This document shows positions 34,622-46,384 of a stretch of DNA of 64,000 bases, one piece after another (position 1 is the stretch's first letter; each line of letters begins with the position of its first letter). Origin of the DNA: Rhodiola kirilowii (taxonomy: Eukaryota; Streptophyta; Magnoliopsida; Saxifragales; Crassulaceae); NCBI GenBank assembly GCA_033675215.1, contig CM066200.1:45440341-45504340 (forward strand). The letters are read 5' to 3'. Below the pieces are notes generated by a model. That model was not told the DNA's origin and did no database searches. It was given only the letters and a program-made list of their open reading frames with translations. Position numbers and translations under genes: made by a program.

Positions 34622-35994
34622 TGATCAGTCGATATTTCGACTAATCATTCGCTACATTCGATGAAGGATTTCGCTCATTCTCCCGGCAAATTGTCTATAT
34701 TTGATGTCTTTCTCTAGTGTTTCAGGTAAAATCAACATGTCATCGCTCCTTGGAGTAGAAATGTCAAAAGAACGGAAAGATCGATCAAAAAAGGCCAAAA
34801 ACCAAAGTTAAGCCAGCATTGCCCGTTACAAGCACACCAGCCGTTACACACCAGGATGTAACGGGTGTAACGGCTGTGTTTTTCCCCCGTGAGTTGAAGA
34901 CCGCCCGTTACAGGCCTTGGACACCGTTACACAAAGGAGTGTAATGGCTGTAACGGGTATGATATATCCCCGTGGTTTTGGCTTCGCCTGTTACAGCCGT
35001 TACAGGCTCGGCTGTAACGGGACCATCGGCTGGCAAAGATTACAAGTTGTTTCTAAATTCGATTTTTGGGCTTTTCAGCCTTTTTAGACGGTCTATATAA
35101 GGAAACACTATCTGAATAGACGTGTTATTGATTATTTGGAGAAAAAACCCTAACTTGGGAGAGAAGACAGAGCTTTCAGCGTGAGGATCGTCGAGCTACA
35201 CCGCGTCTTTACGGTTTACTCGTTTCTTTCTTCCCTTATACACTGTTTTTGGTTTACTACCATGAATAGTGAGTAGTCTCCTCTATTCCGGGATCCTACG
35301 GATCTCGTGCTATGTAACCCTAACTCTCATGTGATCAATTGAAGTTCATTATTTATGCAATTCGAATATTCAATTTCATTGTGTGCTTAATTTTATCGTT
35401 CTATGCATGTATTTACATCAAAGGGTATGTTTGCATTGATAGAACGTATTTAGGTTATATGCCGAAAGGTGGATGGGCCCTAGGGATTAACCAGAACGCA
35501 TGAAATTGATATTAGGTCATGTTTACATGAATTAATAGGAAAACCATTAATTTAATAAATCGAAATTGTTGATAATCCGTGGATGGGCGGCGTTCAACGA
35601 TGGAGATTAATTTAGACAATGATCCGTGGATGGGCGGCTTGTCTAGTGTTATTTCGGTTATATTCCATATTCGATAGCATGAATAATTAACGTAGAATGA
35701 TTGCATGATTAGTGGGGTTAGCACGGGTGAAGTATGGATTCTGGGATTCCTTCTCTGAATTAACCACAACAATTTATTTTCTGCTATTTGATTTCTGTTA
35801 TTTTCGTGACACCAAAACTGTTTTACAAACTTCAATCGGAATAGCTAAATAGGTCACTTGTTACCTAGTACTCACACGCATTGCTCCTAGGATCGACCCT
35901 TGGCTTACCAAGGATTATAAATTTTGTTTGGCTGCAATTTGACCCCTAAAACTCACACTTTTACAACTATAAAGGGTTAAAAATACGCTTGTCA
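34622..35994 (+). repeat. 3' LTR of element E
   Basis: 1373 bases, TGATCAGTCG to ATACGCTTGTCA, followed by CTTCC. It has a CCGTTACA array at 34822-35021. Confidence 0.92.
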
Positions 35995-36254
35995 CTTCCT
36001 CGCCAAGTCAGCCACGCCGCCTTCAATATGATGTGAAGATATTCATTCAAATATCTGAGGCTCAAAATATTCGCTGGCCGATTTCAGTTTGATTCGAAAA
36101 GATCCTCGATCTTTAGAATCTTCCGGAAACATCCTTGCGTTTGTTCCACGCTGTTCATGTGCTCCAGGATGTGTTCAAACTCCCTCTGAACTCCTGCTCG
36201 AACTGTCTAAAGGCGTTTTGCCAATTACATGCCACTCAAGGGATCATCAGTTTT

Positions 36255-36767
36255 AGCATCATCGCACCTAGTGGCCTTAGCCTCTACCCACTTTGAAACA
36301 TAGTCCACCGCAACAAGAATGTAGGTATACCCACACGAAATAGGGAAGGGACCCATGAAATCGATGCCCCATATGTCAAAGACATCATTAACCAATATGG
36401 GCACTTGGGGCATCTCATTTCTAGCCGATATATTGCCTACCCTTTGACACCTATCGCACCTCCTACAATGCTCATATGAATCTCTAAACACACTTGGCCA
36501 AAAGAAACCGCTATCTAGGATTTTCCTAGCGGTTCTTCTAGGCCCAAAGTGGCCACCACAAGCATGCTCATGACAAAAGCTAACGATTGAAGCAATCTCA
36601 ATATCGGGGATGCACCTTCTAAGCATTTGATCTACACCTATTTTCCATAAGTAAGGATCATCCCACACATAAAATCTAGCATCATGTTTAAGCTTATGCA
36701 TTGTGCCTTTGAATAGAAGGGGGGAAATGTACATCCTACCAAGTAGTTCACTATGGGGGCATACCAT
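36255..36767 (-). pseudogene. pol: Integrase N-terminal part of element I
   Basis: Minus-strand gypsy integrase with the H2C2 zinc site (HEHACGGHFGPRRTARKI and CRRCDRCQRVGNIS). The core start follows: [20 protein letters not shown], then [14 protein letters not shown]. It is interrupted by copia D at 36250-36254; the remainder lies at 21371-22252. Confidence 0.88.
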
Positions 36768-37390
36768 GGCACTTTAGCCGTGAGGGCATACAAATGCTCA
36801 TCCGGGAAGGTCTTGGTGATGAGCCCGACCTCTTCTTCTCAGACTATCTGGCTCAGATAGTCGGCCACCGTGTTTTCAATGCCCTTTTTATCCTTGATTT
36901 CCACATCAAATTCTTGCAGCAACAAGATCCATCTTATGAGCCTTGGCTTGGCCTCCTTCTTGGTCATCAAATATCGAATGGCCGCATGATCCGAGAAGAC
37001 TACCACTTTTGTGCCGAGCAAGTACGATCTGAACTTTTCCAAGGCAAATACCACGGCCAATAGTTCTTTTTCAGTGGTGGAGTAGGTCCTTTGGGTTGCA
37101 TCTAAAGTCCTCGAGGCATAATAGATAACGACGGGCTTCTTATCAACTCTTTAGCCGAGAACCGCCCCCACGACATAATCACTAGCATCGCACATAATCT
37201 CAAAGGGTTGGCCCCAATCCGGTGCTCGGATGATGGGTGTGCTAGTGAGGGTCTGTTTAAGCTCATCAAAAGCCTCCTTGCATGCCTCGGTGAACTCAAA
37301 AGGAACATCTTTTTGTAGAAGATTGGCTAGAGGCAACGCCTTCTTAGAAAAGTCCTTTATGAATCTTCGGTAAAATCCAGCATGCCCAAG
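36768..37390 (-). pseudogene. pol: RNase H of element I (broken)
   Basis: Minus strand: FTEACKEAFDELKQTLTSTP, IMCDASDYVVGAVLG and, after a few breaks, [40 protein letters not shown] and VADYLSQ. This is the gypsy RNase H, which removes RNA from the RNA-DNA hybrid during reverse transcription. Confidence 0.85.
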
Positions 37391-38455
37391 GAACGACTTG
37401 ATGTCTCACACCATGGAGGGGTAGGGCAGAGTCATAATCAGATCAATTTGAGCCTTGTCAACCTCTATTCCTTCTTGTGAGACGACATGCCCCAAGACCA
37501 CACCGTGAGTTACCATGAAGTGACACTTTTCATAGTTGAGTACCAAGTTCATAGAGACACATCGTGCCAGAACCGCACTCAAGTTATCCAAGCGAGCATC
37601 AAAAGTGTCACCAGTCACGGTGAAGTCATCCATGAATACCTCAATGAACGTCCCAATCATGTCCGAGAAAATACTAGTCACCACCCTTTGGAAGGTACCC
37701 GGAGCATTGCATAATCCAAACGACATCCGACGAAAGGCCAAAGTGCCGAATGGGCAGGTGAAAGTCATCTTATCTTGGTCCTCCAGTGCTATAGGGATCT
37801 GATTGTAGCCCGAGAATCCATCCAAGAAGCAGAAGTAGGGTTTACCCGCCAGGCGATCTAGCATTTGGTCGATGAATGGAAGAGGGAAATGATCCTTCCT
37901 TGTGACCGCATTTAGCTTTCTGTAATCAATGCACATTCTCCACCCATTCTTGACCCTCGTCGTAACCATTTTTCCATTGGCATTTTCCTTGACCGTGATC
38001 CCGGTCTTCTTCAGGACCACATGGACCGGGCTTACCCATTCACTGTCCGAGATGGGGTAAATAACACCCGCATCTAGCAACTTTTGGATCTCTTTTTGAA
38101 CGACCTCCATCATAATCAGGTTAAGCCGTCGTTGAGGTTCCCTTGATGGCATTGCCCCATCCTCAAGCAAAATGCGGTGCATGCACACAACCGGGCTTAT
38201 TCCCCTTATGTCCACTAGGGTCCATCCAATGCCTAGCTTGTGCCGATTCAGCACCTCCACTAAACGACGCTCTTGATCTGCCTCTAGGCCACTTTTGATG
38301 ATCACCGGAAGAGTGTCGTTCTCCCCTAGGAACACATACTTCAAATGCCCGGGTAAGGGTTTTAACTCCACTTCGGGTGCCTGCACAATAGAGGGCAAAC
38401 ATACATTAGATTTGAATAACCGCACCTCATTGACCTCATACCTAGGTGTGAGTGG
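37391..38455 (-). pseudogene. pol: Reverse transcriptase of element I
   Basis: A mostly open gypsy RT on the minus strand: VYPISDSEWVSPVHVVLKKT, WRMCIDYRKLNAVTRKDHFP, LPFIDQMLDRLAGKPYFCFL, MTFTCPFGTLAFRRMSFGLC and EVFMDDFTVTGDTF (catalytic DD). The MDDF form is characteristic of Athila. The readable frame continues past 38455 only because the LTR of F happens to be open; the real upstream part was displaced by F. Confidence 0.9.
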
Positions 38456-39232
38456 TGACAAGCGTATTTTTAACCCTTTATAGTTGTCAAAAGTATGAGT
38501 TTTAGGAGTCAAATTGCAGTCCAACAATAATTATAAACCTTGGTAAGCCAAGGGTCGATCCAAGGAACATGTGTGTGATTACTAGCAAACAGTGTGACTT
38601 ATTTAGCTATTCCAATTAAAAGAGGTTTGTTTGTTTGTAAATTGCAGAATTGAAATGGCAAAAAATTAATGGTTGTACTTAATCAGAGAAAGAATCCCAG
38701 AATCCATACTTCACCCGTGCTAACCCCGCTAATCATGCAATCATTCTACGTTAATTATTCATGCTATCGAATATGGAATATAACTAAAATAACACTAGAC
38801 AAGCCGCCCATCCACGGATCATTGTCTAGATTAATCTCAATCGTTGAACGCCACCCATCCACGGATTATCAACGATTTCGATTTATTAAACTAAAGGTTT
38901 TCCTATTAGTTCATGTAAACATGACCTAACATCAATTTCATGCAATCCGGTTAATCCCTAGGGCCCATCCACCTTTCGGCATATAACCTACCAATGCAAA
39001 CATACCCTTTGATGTAAATACATTCATAGAACGATAATATTAAGCACACAATGAAATTGAATAATCGAATCGCATAAATAATAAACTTCAATTGATCACA
39101 TGAGAGTTAGGGTTACATAGAACGGGATCCGTAGGATCCCAGAATAAGAGGACTACTAACTATTCATGGTGATTAAACCAAAAACAGTGTATATTGAAAG
39201 GAAGAAACGAGTAACCCGTAAAGACGCGGTGA

Positions 39233-39324
39233 AGCTCGATGATCCTCACGATGACAGCTCGATGATCCTCACGCTGAAAGCTCGATGATCCTCACGCTGA
39301 AAGCTCGATGATCCTCACGCTGAA
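39233..39324 (-). repeat. Four tandem 23-base units in LTR leader of F
   Basis: Units start at 39233, 39256, 39279 and 39302, each AGCTCGATGATCCTCACG plus five bases; three are identical over the core. The LTRs of E have a single copy, so this is a local expansion in the transcribed part. Confidence 0.85.
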
Positions 39325-39398
39325 AGCTCTGTCTTCTCTCCCAAGTTAGGGTTTCTTCTCCAAAATAACAACACCACGTCTATTCTGGTCGTGTTTCC

Positions 39399-39406
39399 TT
39401 TTATAG
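39399..39406 (-). promoter_or_regulatory. LTR TATA box, Athila F
   Basis: TATAAAAG on the minus strand, in the position matching the TATA box of E. Confidence 0.6.
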
Positions 39407-39477
39407 ATCATCTAAAAAGGCTGAAAAGCACAAAATTGGATTTTAGAAACAACTTGTAAAATAACCCAACCGACGGT

Positions 39478-39665
39478 CCCGTTACAGCCGAGCCTGTAAC
39501 GGCTGTAACGGGCAGACCCAAAATCCCCGATAAAGTTCAGGCCGTTACACCCGTTACAATCCAAGGTGTAACAGTTGCTGAGGCCTGTAACGGGCATGCA
39601 TGATATCTCTGGGAAAAAGGGGCCGTTACACCTGTTACAACCCAAGGTGTAACGGCTGTAACGGG
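39478..39665. promoter_or_regulatory. Palindromic CCGTTACA array in U3 of F
   Basis: About ten CCGTTACA/TGTAACGG words, some with one change, in three facing modules upstream of the TATA box. The same design as in E, but module spacers have diverged while the core words are kept. Confidence 0.6.
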
Positions 39666-39865
39666 CTGTCCTGACACAACATTGATTTTTGGCCTTTTTC
39701 GATCGATCTTTCTGTTCCTTCAACACTTTGGCTCCAAGGAGCGATGATATGTCGATTTTACCTGAAACAATAGAGAAAGACATCAAATATAGACAATTTT
39801 CCGAGAGAATGAACGTTATCCTTCATCGAATGTAGTGAATAATTAGTCAGAATATTGACTGATCA

Positions 39866-41631
39866 AAACACTCCATACATAGGATTTGTTCGTCCCGAAC
39901 AAATGTCGAACAAATGGCAGAATAAATACATGAGGGAATGTAATGCTCAACGACCATAAAAGCTACCCACTCAAGTGACATGTGATCAATTCTAACCAAA
40001 GTAAAAATAAAAAGATAACTCACTGTCGTAGAGGACACGAATGGATTTAGCGTATGCATCAAGCCTTTAAACCTCTAGGCTGCCCTAGTAGGACGAGTAT
40101 AGTCTCGTGAAGGTTTTCAGAAATGGGACTACCTACAAATCCCCTATACAACTAACTACGTGTATGCATGAAATGATGCTCAACAAGTCACAGTAAGGTC
40201 ATGTCATACCTCGGATTCATCGTGTTACCTCAACTTCAAGTCAAACATCTTCATCAAAGTTTCAGACAATCATAGATTAAATGAGTTATGCATTCAAATG
40301 GTCAGTACACACGACTAGCAAACGCCTCATCACAAGTTCTAAATAGTTCTATCGCTACGGGATAAGAGCATGAAAATTCACAGAAAACACGCTCGCCATT
40401 CACCTATGCTATCTAGGGATAGTCCACGGGCTCCTAGCGCAAAGCTCATTCTCAAGTGCCAAGGACTAGGCAATGACCCGTAAGAGAAGAGGAGCATGGC
40501 TTAAGAATTTCTGAAAAATAGTACGAAAATTTTGCATCAAAAATTCAGTGCAAGCACAAGGATCGTCCCTTAGATTCTAGCATGTGAATTCTCAAGACAA
40601 GTCACGATTTGCACGCAATGAGAAGGTGGAATTACACTACATCAAGCAGAAGGGGGCGGAAATTGTTTCAAGAGTATTTTCCAATACACAAGGGGTGACA
40701 TTCGTCACATGGTCCTAGGTATTTTTTTTTCTTTTTTTTTCTTCGCAGAAATTTTTCTATTTTTTTTGCTTGGGGTCAATATTTCACCCAACTTTGAAAA
40801 CTAAGAACTGTGTTCTTGAGGGAAAACTTGAAGGCCAATTGTCTAACTCCACACTTAAAGCTTGACATAGTGTATGAATGAAGGCGGTGCATGCAAATCA
40901 CAACGAGTGTAAAGAGACATATACTAGTACTAAGGTCACCTGGAAAAAGATATGCAATTTTAAAATTTTGACATTCTTGAAACGGTGCCTACTAATATCA
41001 AGTCTTAAACATGCTTCAAGAAATACGTAAAACATGTGATATGCAAGGGTTAGTAATGATACTGACTCAAGAGAATACACACGCGAATAAAACTATTTCA
41101 CGTCCTAGACTTCAAATCCAAAAGAATGTCAATCAGTCGAGGAGTATCGTTGAAAACGAGGATTTCAATCGCAATACATAGACAGTTGAGCATATGCAAG
41201 AGTGAATGTGATATGCAATGCATGTGACTATGTGTACCCACTCCACACTTAAAAGCAAGCTTAGTCCTTAAGTGAAAATATAAAATAAGAAAAAGCATAG
41301 GAACTTCACTCGTGCGTGATGGCGCAAAATCCAGAGAGATTAAAAGATGGCTGGTGAGTGAAATACGACCTGTGAGCTGGTAGATGTACGAATAAGCACA
41401 AGGAGCTGCACAAGTTATAGGTTAGCATCGATAATCGCAAAACGAACAGAAGAATAAACGATGTGAGTAGAGAAGAACAACAATGATGGAATAACTCAAA
41501 CATCGAATAATAAGAAGATAGTGAATAGCATCCAAAAGTCAGTGTACAATAGATGAACATGAAATGCATAAAAACTGACAAAATGGCAAAAAGGAAAAGA
41601 AAAAAAACAGGGAATAAGAATGCAAAGGGAG
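39866..41631 (-). other. 3' non-coding region of Athila F
   Basis: No gene. It mirrors 32820-34621 of E. It includes the perfect palindrome TTTGTTCGTCCCGAACAAA at 39885-39903 and CCACACTTAAA words near 40852 and 41246 (AAGTGTGG on the element strand). Confidence 0.65.
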
Positions 41632-42263
41632 CTAGCTAGCCCCATCGTCATCACCAGCACCATCAGAGGCAAACATTCGATCAATGCTATCTGAGGTTGC
41701 ATCGGGGGGTTGAGAAGTGCCAGCCCCGGGGTTCTGTGACCAATGCTGCGCTGCCTGAATGCAGAACTCCGCGAAGTCATCTCTGAGCTGATTATGGGAG
41801 ATAGACTGCCGGCTCTGTGTGGAAATAATTGGAGCAAGGCTAGCCAAAATCTCGCGCTGATAGGCCATCATCGCTCTCAGATCATCCCGAAACTCATGAT
41901 GGGTGGCGATGATCTGCTGCTGAGAGGTCTCTAAACGAGCGAAACGTTCCTCGAGTGTGAGTGAAAACTGGTCAGCAGCAGGATAAGGCGGAGGAGGGGA
42001 AGGGATGTGGCTAGGTGCTGGAGGCGACTGCGCCTCGTCCATGACAACATCATCATGTGGAGGCAGGTCCTCCTCAACTGGCGCTGGCTCGCGCGGAGGG
42101 GAGGCTACCCTGACCTGTGCCCTATCAATGCGGCGCCTCTTTGCTCCACTTGGGAGCTTGGGGTTGTGAGTCCACTCCCCGTCTTTCCCAATAAACTTAT
42201 AGAGAATGATTTGGTCCATGTGCAGAACATGGTTAGTCTCAGTCCCATACAGGGAGTAGAGGT
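41632..42263 (-). pseudogene. ATHILA-type post-pol ORF of F, C-terminal part
   Basis: The minus strand encodes LYKFIGKDGEWTHNPKLPSG, then a KRRRIDRAQVR basic patch, a Pro-rich hinge, a coiled-coil-like stretch (LEERFARLETSQQQIIATHH) and an acidic end. It corresponds to the C-terminal part of the E ORF. Copia C separates it from 56076-56923. Confidence 0.82.
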
Positions 42264-43229
42264 TGATGTTCCCTTATGTGGCATGTATTTGGCAAAACGG
42301 AGCTTAGACAGTTCGAGCAGGTGTTCAGGGGGAGTTCGAACATATCCTAGTACTCATACACAGCGTGGATCAGACACAAGGATATTTCTCGGAAGGATAT
42401 TGGACAGCGAAGATTTCGTCAAGTTAAAGTCGGCCAGCGACTTAATCGAGCATGAGATATTCGAATGAATATCTACATTGAAGGTGGCAAAGCTCTCTTG
42501 GGCAAGAAGACGACTTCGTATATTCTTCCAACCGATTCAAAAGATATACATCAAATATCTAGGAATATTTCCTAAATATTTGATGGGATTATCTTGTACG
42601 AATTAGGGTTTCGTCCAAGCATATAAATACAATGCTAGGACGACCTTATTCAGCATCACTTTCAAGATCAAACATACACGAGTATACACTACTGATTGGA
42701 GAAGAAGAAAGCGACCCCGATTGTGTTTTCTTATTGGAAATACATCGGTGCAAGTGCAGTCTGCTCAAGTGCAACACAGACTACCTGAAGCGTATCAACT
42801 GCCGCACACAACAAAGGTGAACAAGCTTTCGAGAGAAAGCATCCGAGCTTCTGGAGAAGGTCGAGAACGTTCGGACAGAAGGGCTAAACGAAGGGGATCG
42901 AGGGGAATTGCGGTGAACCTCGGTTGCAAATCTGAGAGATGGAGTATTGAGGTTTGGCCATTACAAGGTGTAAGTGTAAGTCCCTGTGTAAACCCTATAC
43001 TCGTAATAAAGATTTGCTGTCCCTTTTTCGGGTGTAGGAAACCCCCCAGAGTAGGCGGAGCCGAACTGGGTTATCAGTCTGTGTGTTCTACTGCTTCTGT
43101 CTGCTTGCTGAACTGTTGTGATTAGAGTTCAAGATCTGTCGCAACTGCACCTTGGACTGTTGTGCAAAGAGTTCAAGGTCTGTTGCAACAGTACCCTGGA
43201 CACAAGCTTGAACAGTGGATATAATTTCA
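42264..43229 (+). repeat. 5' LTR of copia C
   Basis: TGATGTTCCC to TATAATTTCA, 966 bases, with TATAAATA at 42622-42629 and a TAATAAAGA polyadenylation-like word near 43002-43010. Confidence 0.94.
42622..42629 (+). promoter_or_regulatory. LTR TATA box, copia C
   Basis: TATAAATA, with a copy in the 3' LTR at 55467-55474. Confidence 0.65.
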
Positions 43230-43231
43230 AT

Positions 43232-43243
43232 TGGTATCAGAGC
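43232..43243 (+). other. Primer binding site, tRNA-iMet
   Basis: TGGTATCAGAGC, two bases after the LTR and 40 bases before the gag ATG. Confidence 0.93.
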
Positions 43244-43283
43244 TGACACTCGACACACTGAGTGGAATCCTGAACTGTTCAAG

Positions 43284-46084
43284 ATGGCTCTGAAGGAAGG
43301 ACGAAGCATCACCAGACCCCCGCTACTCGAAGGATCGAACTATGCCACCTGGAAGCCCGTGATGAGATCCTTTCTGAAATCTCTAGATGAAAAGGCATGG
43401 AAGGCTATTCTGAAAGGGTGGACGGAACCCATGATGAACAATCTCACTGGAGAACCGATCGCAAAACCAGAAGCTCTGTGGACAGAAGAGGAGGACAAAG
43501 CTTCTATGGGAAACTCAAAGGCTATGAACGCAATTTTCTCGGCCGTAGATGAAAACGTCATGAAGCTAATCATCAACTATGAAGTGGCCAAGGAAGCATG
43601 GGATATCCTCCAAACAGCCTTTGAAGGTACATACAAAGTTTGCAACTCTCGCATGCAGGCTGTCACAACCAGGTTCGAAGAGATGAAGATGAAGGAGAGT
43701 GAAACCATCACTGATTACAACACCAGAGTTCTGGAACTGTCCAACGAGGCGTCTGCTCTCGGAAAACCCATTGATGAAGAAAGATTGGCAGTAAAGTCCT
43801 GAGATCACTCCCTCCGAGGTTTTCCATGAAGGTCACGGCCATAAAAGAAATGCACGACATTGCCAAACTGAAACTGGACGAGCTGATGGGTTCTCTCAGA
43901 ACCTATGAGATCATTCATGATTTTCAACCTGGGGAAGTGAAGGGAATCTCCCTCAAGGCAGACATGTCTGAAGACAAACAGGATGGTGGCTGCACTACTG
44001 AACAACTGGCCATGATGGCTCAGAATTTTGGCAGAATGGTGCGGAAAATCAACAGACATGGACCAGAACAGGGTCAGCCTTCATCAAATAGCTTCCGAAA
44101 CTGGAAACCTGACAGGTCAAGATCCAGAGACATAAGACAAGACTCTTCTGACAAAGGAAAGGAAGAGATTCAGTGCCATGAATGCAAGGGGTTTGGACAT
44201 ATTGCCTCCCAATGTGCGAATACACTCTTGAAGAAGAAGGCAATGGTCGCTAACTTTAGCGACAGTGAGTCAGACGAAGAAAAATGTGAGACCACCAATT
44301 TTGTGGCCTTTGTCACTACTCTGGGTGAGTGCAGCGACACCAGTGAAATAGTTCCATCGCAGTTGGAACTCCCAAGTGAAGACCTCTCAGACAGTGACAA
44401 TGAAGAACTCACGCAGGATTCTCTGGCTCAGACATATAAAGATCTGTATGAGAAGTGGTTGCTTCTTATCAAGATCAACAAGAAGCTAAATGACACAGTT
44501 GCCAGCGTCACTATGGAAAAGGACAAGGTCTGGCAGGAGGTCGAGATACTGCTTACACTGAAGGTAGAACTGGAAGGTACAATTGTCTCTCCGAATTCTC
44601 AACTGGCTGAGATGAAACAGGAAAGATTGGGTCTTCTTGCTCAGAGAACAGAACTCTTGGGGACTGTCTCCTCACTGAAAGTCGAAATAGAGAAGGACCG
44701 AGACACTCATCCTACAGGCATGACGGGACTAAGGAAAACCATCATAGATCAGAAGCGTAAAGAGGTGTTCCAACTGAGGAGAGTAGAACAGCTGGAACTT
44801 CAGCTAGAATCTGAAAAGATGGATCACTCAGACACTAAGAAGGAGCTCAATCACCTCAAACAGTCGGTAAGGATGCTAAACTCTGGCACTAACGACTTAA
44901 ATGATATTCTCAGATCTCAGAGGTTGGAATCTGGACATCAGGGCCTAGGGTTTACAAAAGAAGGTACCTCTAAAGGCAGCTCGTGTGTTAAAGCAAGATC
45001 AGTGTCTGAACACCTGCCTGAACAGAAGGTGAGACAGAACCCCAGATAGAAAATAGACTTATCCCAAGATCAGTCCAAAGGAAAGAACCGAGCTGATCAC
45101 AAGGAGACGCATGGAACACTCGGTGGTGGAAAGACCCGCAGATCACCCGTCCAAAACCGTGACTATTCACCAGTGACTCAAAGGATAGATCGGCGCACTT
45201 ACTGGTACTGCAACCAGATGGGACACATCAAGATGAAGTGTCGCCTGTTTCTTGCTGAACGAAGTGCTTTCCAACAACGGACCACACCACGACAGAAACA
45301 AGTCTGGGTTCAAAAGGCAGACCAAACCGTATGCATGGTGGCCTGCTACTCCTCAAGCTACACAGCGCAAGATAGTTTGCACTTCGACATCGGATGTTCC
45401 GCCCACATGACAGGTAAATCTCAATATCTTACCCATATTAGACCTGTTGAGCAGATGTGGTTTGTCACCTTCGGGGATGGTTGAAAGGGTCAGGTGATCG
45501 GCTGTGGGACATTGATGGTTCCGGATCTCCCTGCACTCAAGAACACCCTCCTTGTCGAAGGTCTGACAAGGAATCTTATCAGCATCAGTCAACTATGCGA
45601 CGATGGACACTATGTGTCATTCTCTAGCTACTCATGTCTTATCCTAGACAAGAATGGTGATACACTGAGGAAATGAAAAAGGGATGCCAACAACTGCTAT
45701 ACCATTGGGATGGGCCTGATGGGATCAATGGACGTCGAGAACCATGGCCAGCAACCGGTTACTCTAGCTTGTGCAAATGTCAACCATCGATTCCTGCGAG
45801 TGAGAGTGGACAAGACCTTGCACACAAGATCCTGTTAGAGATGCGCACAAATCCATGGTGACAACTATCCCAGGAAACTGTTGAAATAGAGGGTGTCACA
45901 GTTACGAAAGGAGTTCGTTCCATGCCCACAGAAATATGCCTGGAGCCGAACCAGAAAATATGAATATGGAGGGCAACAGAAGATGATAACTCTGAGGCAT
46001 ACCAAGATCTTGGTCACCCCTCATGGCGGGACACGGAGTGGAACACCCAGACCTTCAGGGGGTCTATGTGGTGTCAACCACTGA
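43284..46084 (+). pseudogene. gag: gag-protease of copia C (broken)
   Basis: It starts MALKEGRSITRPPLLEGSNY, 41 bases after the primer site. Order: UBN2-type capsid domain, CCHC knuckle CHECKGFGHIASQC, Glu/Lys/Leu coiled coil, second knuckle CNQMGHIKMKC (here in the variant YWYCNQMGHIKMKC), protease-like FDIGCSAHMTG and a short tail ending GGLCGVNH. The DSG active-site word reads DIG here. About five breaks. It has the same part list as A and B and would have encoded capsid and nucleocapsid. Confidence 0.88.
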
Positions 46085-46384
46085 AAGCATCCAACGGTGG
46101 TCAGTCATAGTCGAAACTCCAGCTGAACAGTTGGATTGACTACCTAATGAAGAGAGCTGGAACAGAAGGCACAACGCGTGAAAATCTACATTTTTTGAAT
46201 ATTCTCGAAGATTTTACCTGTCGTTATTTGAATCAAGGGTTGTCTAATTTGGGAAGTTGAAAAGGCCGGAGGATATTTTTTTTGAAACACAAAACAGTTG
46301 AGTGTGTTCAAGTGTCTTCTCTCTCTCGTCCCCAAAACCCTAAGAACGGCAACTTCTCTCTCAATCGCTCCCCCCTCCACAGCG
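46085..46384 (+). promoter_or_regulatory. Leader before post-pol ORF of copia C, possible splice acceptor
   Basis: Non-coding. It ends in CTCCCCCCTCCACAG, then CG and ATG at 46385, a good 3' splice-site shape. B has the matching arrangement. A TC-rich run (46318-46330) and an AAACCCTAAG word precede it. Splicing to the post-pol ORF is inference. Confidence 0.4.

Larger units (their letters stand above)
29550..35994 (+). mobile_element. Athila-like element E, post-pol ORF only
   Basis: A 6.4 kb element flanked by CTTCC (29545-29549 and 35995-35999). It has two LTRs of the same family as Athila F, a broken ORF of the ATHILA post-pol type, 1.8 kb of non-coding 3' region, the lineage palindrome and a polypurine tract. 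Neither gag nor pol is present, so it would have depended on a helper. About 17 differences in the first 560 LTR bases make it younger than its host D. The ORF has about three breaks. Confidence 0.9.
22253..36249 (-). mobile_element. Copia element D, Sirevirus-like, pol-bearing
   Basis: Minus-strand copia with equal-length LTRs (1048 bases each once E is set aside) and target duplication GTTTT at 22248-22252 and 36250-36254. In order: 5' LTR, iMet-like primer site, a very short gag remnant, protease, integrase, RT, RNase H, a post-pol ORF, two polypurine tracts and the 3' LTR. RT/RNase H words such as GGCFFLGNN and SLSTAEAEYIATGSSCSQLL are Sirevirus-like. About 13 LTR differences in the first 250 bases make it the oldest datable element here. 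It is broken, with roughly ten breaks, and hosts E. Confidence 0.93.
28752..36249 (-). repeat. 5' LTR of copia D (holds Athila-like E)
   Basis: The LTR parts are 28752-29549 and 36000-36249. Once E and one copy of its CTTCC duplication are set aside they total 1048 bases, exactly the length of the 3' LTR. Confidence 0.93.
20960..38455 (-). mobile_element. Athila-type gypsy element I (host of the nest), partial
   Basis: Minus-strand pol runs from RT (38455 down) through RNase H and integrase to 36255. Copia D interrupts it, and the integrase resumes at 22252 down to 21371, then a post-pol spacer. The RT motif FMDDFT and integrase [10 protein letters not shown] are typical of Athila. Its upstream end was cut by the insertion of Athila F at 38456, so its 5' part lies beyond the window. 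The 3' LTR is not recognisable. It is broken, with several breaks besides the insertions, and is the oldest layer of the stack. Confidence 0.85.
38456..39865 (-). repeat. 3' LTR of Athila F
   Basis: 1410 bases. The minus strand starts TGATCAGTCAATATTC and ends AAAATACGCTTGTCA. It matches the LTRs of E in reverse orientation and has a CCGTTACA array, a TATA box and a local 23-base tandem repeat. Confidence 0.9.
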
